DNA from: Niallia taxi
GTDB taxonomy: Bacteria; Bacillota; Bacilli; Bacillales; Cytobacillaceae
DNA: 64,000 nucleotides
Reading direction: 5' to 3'
Assembly: GCF_004005475.1 (NCBI RefSeq)
Contig: NZ_RZTZ01000007.1
Coordinates: forward strand, 124,001-188,000
Program-made: the position numbers and the translations under genes
Notes under the pieces: generated by a model
The model's input: only the letters and a program-made list of their open reading frames with translations
The model's database searches: none
Told to the model about the DNA's origin: nothing
In this document: piece by piece, positions 58,092 through 64,000 of the stretch
How positions within the stretch are numbered: the stretch's first letter is position 1
Layout of the letters: every line of letters begins with the position of its first letter

Positions 58092-59480
58092 ATGAAAGAA
58101 AAGAACCGGCATTTTCACAGTAAAAAAGCGAATCACACAGACCTCTCGAACTGGCAGGATGATTTACCTGGGGCGTTGCATTCAGAGACGGTTGGAGAAA
58201 GAGGTCCTGTTTTGGAACAGGATAATATTCTTCATGAAACATTAGAAAATTTTATCCATGAAAAAATTCCAGAAAGACCTGTCCATGTAAAAGGCTATGG
58301 TGCATTTGGGTACTTTCAAACGATTCATTCTATGAGCGAATATACGAAGCTATGTTTTTTACAGGAGCCAGGACAGCAGGTGCCTGTTACAGTAAGGTTT
58401 TCGCTTGCTGTCAGCACGAAAGGCACTCCGGATACGTCGCGGAATGTGAGAGGGTTTTCTACAAAGTTTTATTCAGAAAAAGGTATTTTCGATCTGATTT
58501 GCAATCATATTCCCGTTTTTTCTGTCCGTGATGCGATTCGCTTTCCTGAGTCGATTAAAGCCTTTCTTCCTTCACCAGTGAACAATCTGATTGATCCAAA
58601 TCGCTTCTGGAGCTTTGTTGCCCGTGCCCCTGAGTCCATCCATTTCGTTGTCCGCTTATATTCTGATGCAGGTACAGTGAAGAGTCTCCGGCATATCCCT
58701 GGCCACAGTGTGAGCACATATGTATGGAGAAATGCCCAAGGTGTAAGACGTTATGTAAAATATCATTGGCTTCCGTCCTCTGGCATCAAATTTATTGACA
58801 GTAAAGAGTCTGCTTATTGGAATGGTTCGGATCCTGATATTGCTGGGAAGGATTTGTTTGAGGCAATTGAAAGAGGCAAAAAGGTAGAATATATTCTCTA
58901 TGTTCAGCTAATGGAAACAGCTGATGAGGCTCGTTTGCCATATGACCCACTTGATGACACGAAGGTATGGGATGAACAGCAGTACCCCCTTCTCCCTGTT
59001 GGACGGATGATTTTAAACCGCAACCCAGACAATTATATGGAACAGGTCGAAAAAGTGGCCTTTTCCCCTTCCAATCTGTTAGAAGGGGCAGAGCTCTCTG
59101 ATGATAAGATGCTGCAGGGGCGCTCCAATATATACTGGGATTCTCAGCGGCACCGTCTCGGACCTGGTTTTCGATCAATACCAATTAACAACCAGCAGGA
59201 CTGGGAGCCATCAGCGCTCGTGACAAGCGGCAAAGGAAGGCATGTAGAAGGTCACCTCCAACGCTCCAGTATTCCAAAACAAGACGACTTTACACAGGCC
59301 GGCCAGTACTTTCACACACTTCCTTCCATACAGCAGGACCATTTAGTCGAGAATCTGGCCAATGACCTTGCAAGGGTTGCTGATGAAACGAGAAGTGTGG
59401 TTCTCCAATATTTATATAATGCCTCCTCTACTTTAGGTGGAAGAGTATTGCGTCAAATTGAAATGAAATCAAATGACTGA
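58092..59480 (+). CDS. Haem catalase (clade-typical core, short C-terminus)
   Basis: 462-aa monofunctional catalase, decomposing hydrogen peroxide. Distal His65 (RPVHVKGYGAFGYF), distal Asn138 (LICNHIPVF), and the proximal haem ligand Tyr348 in RSNIY within the QRHRLGP region are all present. The usual GNNTPVFFIRDA reads CNHIPVFSVRDA, an unusual variant beside the catalytic Asn. A catalase-related helical tail follows (about 400-455). AGGGG lies 10 bases before the ATG. No PerR box was recognised. It could be a spore-type (KatX-like) enzyme; undecided. Confidence 0.92.
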   Translation: MKEKNRHFHSKKANHTDLSNWQDDLPGALHSETVGERGPVLEQDNILHETLENFIHEKIPERPVHVKGYGAFGYFQTIHSMSEYTKLCFLQEPGQQVPVTVRFSLAVSTKGTPDTSRNVRGFSTKFYSEKGIFDLICNHIPVFSVRDAIRFPESIKAFLPSPVNNLIDPNRFWSFVARAPESIHFVVRLYSDAGTVKSLRHIPGHSVSTYVWRNAQGVRRYVKYHWLPSSGIKFIDSKESAYWNGSDPDIAGKDLFEAIERGKKVEYILYVQLMETADEARLPYDPLDDTKVWDEQQYPLLPVGRMILNRNPDNYMEQVEKVAFSPSNLLEGAELSDDKMLQGRSNIYWDSQRHRLGPGFRSIPINNQQDWEPSALVTSGKGRHVEGHLQRSSIPKQDDFTQAGQYFHTLPSIQQDHLVENLANDLARVADETRSVVLQYLYNASSTLGGRVLRQIEMKSND

Positions 59481-59512
59481 TAAGTAAAACGCCTTTTTAT
59501 TTTACAAAAGAA

Positions 59513-59556
59513 AAGGATGTGACATTTCACTTTACGTAAATGTCACATCCTTTTTT
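59513..59556. terminator. Bidirectional terminator after the catalase gene
   Basis: A perfect 15-bp stem (59513-59527 with 59538-59552) is followed by T-runs on both strands. It lies between the convergent catalase and MFS genes. Confidence 0.9.
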
Positions 59557-59570
59557 GTGTTTTAAGTTAC

Positions 59571-59585
59571 GGTTTTGTCCCAGCA
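59571..59585. repeat. Solo end of the dispersed repeat
   Basis: GGTTTTGTCCCAGC matches the terminal TTTTGTCCCAGC of copy B at 21751. No internal part of the element is present, so this is either a relic or a chance match next to the MFS stop codon. Confidence 0.4.
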
Positions 59586-59587
59586 TC

Positions 59588-60820
59588 TTACTTATCTATT
59601 TGCAGATGTTTTGTTTTCTTAATTGGCTCTTGTCGGATTCTTGTGATGTTAAGCAGCACTGCAGCCAGAATAATACCTAGCATGGAAAAGGCAATAACCA
59701 TCGAGACTACTCCACTCCAGCCAAGATATGTCCAAAACACTCCACCAAGTGTTCCGCCGACACTTGAGCCAGCATAGTACAGGAATAAGTACAGCGAAGA
59801 TGCCTGGGCTTTATTATTTACTGCTCTTAGACTGACCCACCCACTTGCAATCGAATGGCCTCCGAAGAAACCGAATGTTGTCATGCCTAAGCCGATAATT
59901 TTACCTAGTAAACTTTCATTAATTGTAAGTAAGGCTCCTGCTATAATAAGCACAAGATTCATTAGCAGAATATATTGACGTCCATAGCGGTCTACTAGTC
60001 TGCCAATCCAAATCGAACTGAACATCCCGATAACAAATAATAGAAAAATCCAGCTCACCACGCCTTGCTGCAGCGCATAAGGTTCACCTGTCAGCACATA
60101 ACCAATATAATTGAACAGTGCTACATTACCTCCAAGCAGCAAAAACCCTAATCCAAACAAACATAATAGCCCTAGGTCCTTTAAATGAGCAGTTAATGAC
60201 TTGCCGAGATTGTATATTCCGAAGCTTTTTGCATTAAAATGTTGTGAGGGACTTAGCGTTAAAGCAAAAATAACGGTAGCTGCAATACTAATTACCCCAA
60301 CAGCACCTATCGCAATATGCCATCCAAAATAATGACTCAGGATTCCTGAAATAATTCTTCCACCCATTGCCCCAATAGCATTTCCGCTAATATAAATTCC
60401 CATCGCTTTTCCCAAGCTAACAGATTCCACTTCTTCTCCCAGATATGCCATTGCAACAGACGGCACTCCTGCCAAAACAATTCCTGTCAAAATCCTCAAG
60501 AAAAGCAAAACATGAAAATTATCAGTGGCTGCAGTCATTAAGCATAGAATGGAAGCTATAAGCATTGAATAAACCATTGTAGGCTTCCGTCCCCATACTT
60601 CAGACAATGACCCAAAAAGCAGCATACTAACCGCTAAGCAAATCGTCGATAGTGATAAAGCTAAGCTAGCCATTGTTGCCGAAAGCTGAAATTCCGAAGC
60701 AAGGTCCTGCAGCAATGGTTGAACACAATACAAAATGGCAAAAGTGTTGAAGCCTGCAGCAAAAAATGCAAAGCTTGTTTTACGAAAAATCGGTGTACCG
60801 TATTTTATGGCCATTACCAA
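59588..60820 (-). CDS. MFS transporter (YybF-like)
   Basis: About 410-aa 12-helix major facilitator. The cytoplasmic loop motif FGSLSEVWGRKPTMVYS lies between helices 2 and 3, and WIGRLVDRYGRQYILL between 8 and 9. A TTG at 60820, six bases after AGAAGGAGA, is the best start; ATG 60814 is two codons further. It stands divergent to a LysR gene, the arrangement of B. subtilis yybE/yybF. Drug or metabolite efflux is the family expectation; the substrate is unknown. Confidence 0.9.
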   Translation of the reverse strand: MVMAIKYGTPIFRKTSFAFFAAGFNTFAILYCVQPLLQDLASEFQLSATMASLALSLSTICLAVSMLLFGSLSEVWGRKPTMVYSMLIASILCLMTAATDNFHVLLFLRILTGIVLAGVPSVAMAYLGEEVESVSLGKAMGIYISGNAIGAMGGRIISGILSHYFGWHIAIGAVGVISIAATVIFALTLSPSQHFNAKSFGIYNLGKSLTAHLKDLGLLCLFGLGFLLLGGNVALFNYIGYVLTGEPYALQQGVVSWIFLLFVIGMFSSIWIGRLVDRYGRQYILLMNLVLIIAGALLTINESLLGKIIGLGMTTFGFFGGHSIASGWVSLRAVNNKAQASSLYLFLYYAGSSVGGTLGGVFWTYLGWSGVVSMVIAFSMLGIILAAVLLNITRIRQEPIKKTKHLQIDK

Positions 60821-60867
60821 AGTACATCTCCTTCTAATGTTTTCCACCTATATGTTATCATCTGGCA

Positions 60868-60889
60868 ATTATGATGTATAATTCATAAT
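60868..60889. promoter_or_regulatory. LysR-type operator between MFS and LysR genes
   Basis: ATTATGA (60868-60874) and TCATAAT (60883-60889) are perfect inverted arms with an 8-bp spacer, containing the T-N11-A pattern of LysR sites. It is central in the 113-bp divergent gap. Confidence 0.6.
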
Positions 60890-60933
60890 AATAATAATTT
60901 TAATGCATTCATGTAATAAGGAGAGAACTTGAA

Positions 60934-61818
60934 ATGGAATGGCAACAATTTGAATACTTCCGCACGCTTGCTCAAATGGAGCATGTGACAAAAGCAGCCG
61001 AAGCACTTTCTATTACACAGCCCGCCTTAAGTCGGTCGATTGCCCGCTTTGAAGAAGAGATAGGTGCACCATTATTTGAACGCCAAGGACGTTCAATCAA
61101 GCTTAATAAGTATGGGAAGCTGTTTTTAAAGCGTGTTGACATTATGATGAAGGAATTTGAGCTTGGTAAAAAGGAAATACAGGAATTACTAGAGCCTGGA
61201 CGAGGGTCCGTTTCCTTTGGTTTTTTGCATACATTAAGTACGAATTTAATCCCAGATGTAATTGCTGCTTTCCGCTGCAAATTCCCCAATATTACTATCA
61301 CCTTAAAGCAAAGCCCCTCACACTCCTTACTGGAGGATATGCAAAAAGGAGAATTAGACTTTTGTCTAGTAAGTCCAATTGAGTTACATACACCAATCGA
61401 ATGGACAAAGCTTTTTAGTGAACAGCTATTTGTTTACGTACCTAAAACACATATGCTTGCTGAGCATACTAGCATCGATTTGCACCAGTTAGCAGAAGAA
61501 CCGTTTATCCTGTTAAAGCAGGGCTATGCACTGCGGATATTAACAGAGGAAATGTTACAGGAAAAAGGAATACAGCCTAAGATAGCTTTTGAAGGGGATG
61601 AAGCAGACACTATTGCAGGTTTAGTCGCAGCAGGATTAGGCATTTCCATACTGCCAGATATGAAAGGAACCGACATAAATAATATTATCAAAATACCCAT
61701 TAATCCTCCTGAATACGAAAGAATTATAGCTTTAGCTTGGGTTGATGGACGTTATCTTTCCCCTGCTGCCTTACAGTTTAAAGGCTTTATTTTCGATTAT
61801 TTTGCAGAGGAAAAGTAA
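60934..61818 (+). CDS. LysR family transcriptional regulator (YybE-like)
   Basis: 294-aa regulator. The N-terminal winged helix has EHVTKAAEALSITQPALSRSIARFEEEIGAPLF. The effector domain (about 90-290) has VSFGFLHTLSTNLIPD and GLVAAGLGISILPDM. AAGGAGAG precedes the ATG. It is divergent to the MFS gene, with an inverted repeat between, and so is its likely activator. Ligand unknown. Confidence 0.94.
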   Translation: MEWQQFEYFRTLAQMEHVTKAAEALSITQPALSRSIARFEEEIGAPLFERQGRSIKLNKYGKLFLKRVDIMMKEFELGKKEIQELLEPGRGSVSFGFLHTLSTNLIPDVIAAFRCKFPNITITLKQSPSHSLLEDMQKGELDFCLVSPIELHTPIEWTKLFSEQLFVYVPKTHMLAEHTSIDLHQLAEEPFILLKQGYALRILTEEMLQEKGIQPKIAFEGDEADTIAGLVAAGLGISILPDMKGTDINNIIKIPINPPEYERIIALAWVDGRYLSPAALQFKGFIFDYFAEEK

Positions 61819-61829
61819 TACTAGAATAG

Positions 61830-61863
61830 CAAAAAAAAGCGCACCTTCTACAACGGTGCGCTT
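61830..61863 (-). terminator. Terminator of the M20 amidohydrolase transcript
   Basis: AAGCGCACC (61838-61846) pairs with GGTGCGCTT (61855-61863), with eight T residues on the minus strand. It lies 137 bp beyond the M20 stop and 12 bp beyond the LysR stop. Confidence 0.75.
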
Positions 61864-61999
61864 AAAAGAAATAATAATATGATGATGGATCCAATTGAAA
61901 TGAGAATGGACGATATCCTCACTATGAGTATATGATTCATTGTATTTTAAGCAACGGCATTTACCTAAGCTCTGTGTCTTTTCTTAATGCTATTAGTTG

Positions 62000-63202
62000 T
62001 TAGTTGTTTTTTGCCGCTTTAGCTGCATCAAATGCCTTATTTACTTGACGAAGCAGCACAGAATCCTTCAACAGACGGTAGCCTGTTGCCGCCAATGCCT
62101 TTGCTCCGCTAATAATTGCCTTATCGCCAACTTCTGAACGTGCAGACTCTCTGAATTCATTTGTGTGTGCAATTAAATCATCTGGTCCAATTTTAATATG
62201 GCCGTGAGCTGTCGGAACTTCATAGCTGATATTACCAGCATCTGTTGACCCTTTTCCAGTCGCTTTTTCTAACGAAACAATTTCGCCAACTGCTTCTAGC
62301 TCCCCTTTTAAAATATCATCCAATACGTCATTTAGCACAAAATCCTTCACTTCATTTTGGAATCTTTCTACTTTAACAGTCGCTCCAGTTGCGAGTGCAG
62401 CACCATCAGCAATAGCACGGACCTTTAATGACACTTCTTCTGCCTTTTTCCATGATTCAGCCCTAATAAAGAAGCGTGCTGAAGCATATTCAGGGACAAT
62501 ATTAGGAGCATCTCCGCCATGTGTAATAATTCCATGTATTCGAACATCATCTGTGAGGTGCTGTCGTAATGCGTTAATACCATTGAAAAGCTGGATAACC
62601 GCATCTAATGCATTAATACCTTTTTCAGGTGAGCCTGCAGCATGTGCTGCTTTTCCGTAGAAATGAAAATCTAAAGGATCAACAGCAAGTGTTTCACTCG
62701 TCAAGGATGTTTTTCCCGCAGGATGCAGCATTAATGCAACGTCAACATCCTTTAAATAGCCATGCTTTACAAAACTCCCCTTTGCACTGCCATTTGGTCC
62801 GCCTTCTTCTGCAGGAGTTCCTAATACAAGAACACGTCCCCCTGTTTCTGCAAGTGTTTCTGCAAGTGCAATCCCTGCAGCTGTACTTGTTGTACCAATG
62901 ATATTATGACCGCACGCATGCCCAAGACCTGGAAGCGCATCATATTCTGCAAGAAAAGCGATAGTTGGTCCAGATACTCCGCTGTCCTTCACTGCATAAA
63001 ACGAAGTTTCATGCCCAGCTACTGCCTTTTCTACCGAAAATCCTGCGTTCTCCAATAAATTTACTAAGGTTTTACTTGCAAAAAACTCTTGATTGCCGAT
63101 TTCAGGTCTGGCATGAATTGCTTGACTTGTTTGTACATAAAGATCCTTTTTGCTCTCAACGGAATTATTAATTACATCTAAACCTGTATCCACTTTGCTC
63201 AT
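62000..63202 (-). CDS. M20 family amidohydrolase (AbgB/SndA-like)
   Basis: 400-aa zinc-dependent amidase of the M20D group. The metal site motifs are HACGHN, GTPAEEGG and LHPAGKTS. The small dimerisation domain contains HFYGKAAHAAGSPEKGINALD, and late NIVPEYASARFFIR is typical of p-aminobenzoyl-glutamate hydrolase-like and N-acyl-amino acid deacylases. It follows a MetQ-type lipoprotein gene by 12 bp. A role in releasing an amino acid, perhaps methionine or an N-acyl sulfur amino acid imported by that transporter, is a reasonable inference. Confidence 0.9.
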   Translation of the reverse strand: MSKVDTGLDVINNSVESKKDLYVQTSQAIHARPEIGNQEFFASKTLVNLLENAGFSVEKAVAGHETSFYAVKDSGVSGPTIAFLAEYDALPGLGHACGHNIIGTTSTAAGIALAETLAETGGRVLVLGTPAEEGGPNGSAKGSFVKHGYLKDVDVALMLHPAGKTSLTSETLAVDPLDFHFYGKAAHAAGSPEKGINALDAVIQLFNGINALRQHLTDDVRIHGIITHGGDAPNIVPEYASARFFIRAESWKKAEEVSLKVRAIADGAALATGATVKVERFQNEVKDFVLNDVLDDILKGELEAVGEIVSLEKATGKGSTDAGNISYEVPTAHGHIKIGPDDLIAHTNEFRESARSEVGDKAIISGAKALAATGYRLLKDSVLLRQVNKAFDAAKAAKNN

Positions 63203-63214
63203 GCTAATACCCTC

Positions 63215-64000
63215 CTATAGACCTTTAAATTGTTTTACTAGCTCTTCCTTCGGTGTATCAACTACGATAGAGCCACCGTTTGTATCTGCTTCTACTGCTT
63301 TTATCACGTCTGCCTCATGGTATAGCTCCACAATGCGCTTATATGTTTCATTGTCTGCATCCTCTGCTCGTGCTGCAAAAACATTTACATATGGTAGAAC
63401 ACTTTCATCATCTGCATCTTCTAAGTAAATTGGATCCTTAACTGGGTCAAACCCTGCCTGGCCTGCAACACCGTTGTTAATGACAGATGCTGCTACATCT
63501 GGAAGAACGCGTGGAGTCTGCTGTGCAACAACTGGATAAATATCTAGTTCTTTTGGATTTTCAACAATTTTAGTAGGATCACCGAAAAGTCCAAAGTCAT
63601 CTGAAAGTTTGATTAAGCCTGCTGATTCAAGAAGCTTTAATGCACGCGCCTGATTTGATGGGTCATCAGGAATAGCAATTTTATCGCCTTTTTTCAATTC
63701 TTTAATATCCTTGATTTTTTCCGAGTAAATCCCCATAGGAGCAATAACTGTAGCACCAATTGGTTCTAAATCTGCATTATTTTCTTTGGCAAACTGACTA
63801 AGGAAGGCAATGTGCTGGAATGAGTTAATATCAATCTCCTTGTTCGCTAGTGCTTGGTTTGGAAGTGTATAATCAGAGAACTCCACTAGTTCAATATCAA
63901 TTCCCTCTTTTTTCGCTTTTTCTTTTAAGAGTGGCCATACTTCACCATCTGTGCCGGTTACACCAATTCTTACTTTCACTGTTTTCGAATCGCCTGAAGC
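63215..64000 (-). CDS. metQ: MetQ/NlpA-type substrate-binding lipoprotein (partial, runs off the window)
   Basis: At least 262 residues in the open frame, with no stop before 64000; signal peptide and lipobox lie beyond the edge. The visible part starts ASGDSKTVKVRIGVTG and includes LVEFSDYTLPNQALANKEIDINSFQHIAFL, NPKELDIYPVVAQQTPR and NGVAGQAGFDP, the NlpA/MetQ family core that binds methionine. A GTG at 63979 is internal, not the start. The ATPase and permease (metN, metI) are presumably upstream, outside the window. The M20 gene follows. Confidence 0.92.
   Translation of the reverse strand, partial: ASGDSKTVKVRIGVTGTDGEVWPLLKEKAKKEGIDIELVEFSDYTLPNQALANKEIDINSFQHIAFLSQFAKENNADLEPIGATVIAPMGIYSEKIKDIKELKKGDKIAIPDDPSNQARALKLLESAGLIKLSDDFGLFGDPTKIVENPKELDIYPVVAQQTPRVLPDVAASVINNGVAGQAGFDPVKDPIYLEDADDESVLPYVNVFAARAEDADNETYKRIVELYHEADVIKAVEADTNGGSIVVDTPKEELVKQFKGL

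Noticed and set aside
1-64000. Search for tRNA, rRNA, CRISPR arrays, prophage genes or transposases
   Set aside because: None was recognised; the only mobile-like sequences are the non-coding dispersed repeats.

Overview
The window reads as a chromosomal segment of a low-GC, endospore-forming Bacillaceae bacterium. The signs are strong AGGAGG-type ribosome binding sites, frequent TTG and GTG starts, many hairpin-plus-T-run terminators, cre-like boxes, HPr/Crh-type and PTS proteins, a SpoIIP-type domain, and gene pairs familiar from Bacillus (yitJ and metE, ykkC/ykkD-type SMR genes, a divergent yybE/yybF-like LysR and MFS pair). I cannot fix the genus from sequence alone. No tRNA, rRNA, CRISPR array, prophage or intact insertion sequence was seen. 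The content is mostly accessory metabolism, transport and regulation.

Layout. 0-14 kb: a TetR plus metallo-hydrolase pair; a PTS permease and NanE operon (probably N-acetylmannosamine use) with an RpiR regulator; a purine nucleoside phosphorylase and deaminase pair; a ROK regulator; a membrane-anchored hydrolase; an NAD-dependent epimerase with a second RpiR regulator; small proteins. 14-23 kb: two drug-export modules, one with a MarR regulator and a heterodimeric ABC exporter, the other with a TetR regulator and two SMR proteins. Both carry visible promoter and operator sequences. Next is a MerR-controlled pair of an unusual HPr-like protein and a hydrolase. 23-28.5 kb: an ECF sigma factor whose downstream membrane partner carries a SpoIIP-like amidase domain, a small kinase, a third RpiR regulator beside a sugar-kinase remnant, and a membrane protein. 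28.8-33.1 kb: methionine synthesis (yitJ, metE). 33.5-42 kb: a hydrolase broken by an in-frame stop, an MscS-type channel, an NhaC antiporter, a HAD and ROK pair, a lone glycine-betaine-type binding lipoprotein and an isochorismatase-like hydrolase. 42-46.8 kb: a permease, four-carbon acid sugar kinase and dehydrogenase operon with a divergent GntR regulator. 46.8-47.8 kb is decayed sequence. 47.8-52.5 kb: a PspA homologue, then an operon of a PLP-dependent decarboxylase and a chemoreceptor. 52.8-64 kb: a MacB-type ABC pair, a GH1 6-phospho-beta-glucosidase with its GntR regulator, a catalase, an MFS and LysR pair, and an M20 amidohydrolase with a MetQ-type lipoprotein that runs off the right edge.

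The most striking locus is 48.87-52.46 kb. A promoter of the motility sigma factor (SigD) type is followed by a clear cyclic-di-GMP-I riboswitch with an antiterminator/terminator pair. These lead into a PLP-dependent decarboxylase translationally overlapped with a methyl-accepting chemotaxis protein. This suggests an amino-acid decarboxylase and chemoreceptor unit expressed in the motile, low c-di-GMP state. Other notable points are an HPr-like protein with Gln at position 15 and Glu at position 46, the ECF sigma/SpoIIP pair, and a ~290-bp repeat present in inverted orientation at 21.5 and 41.9 kb.
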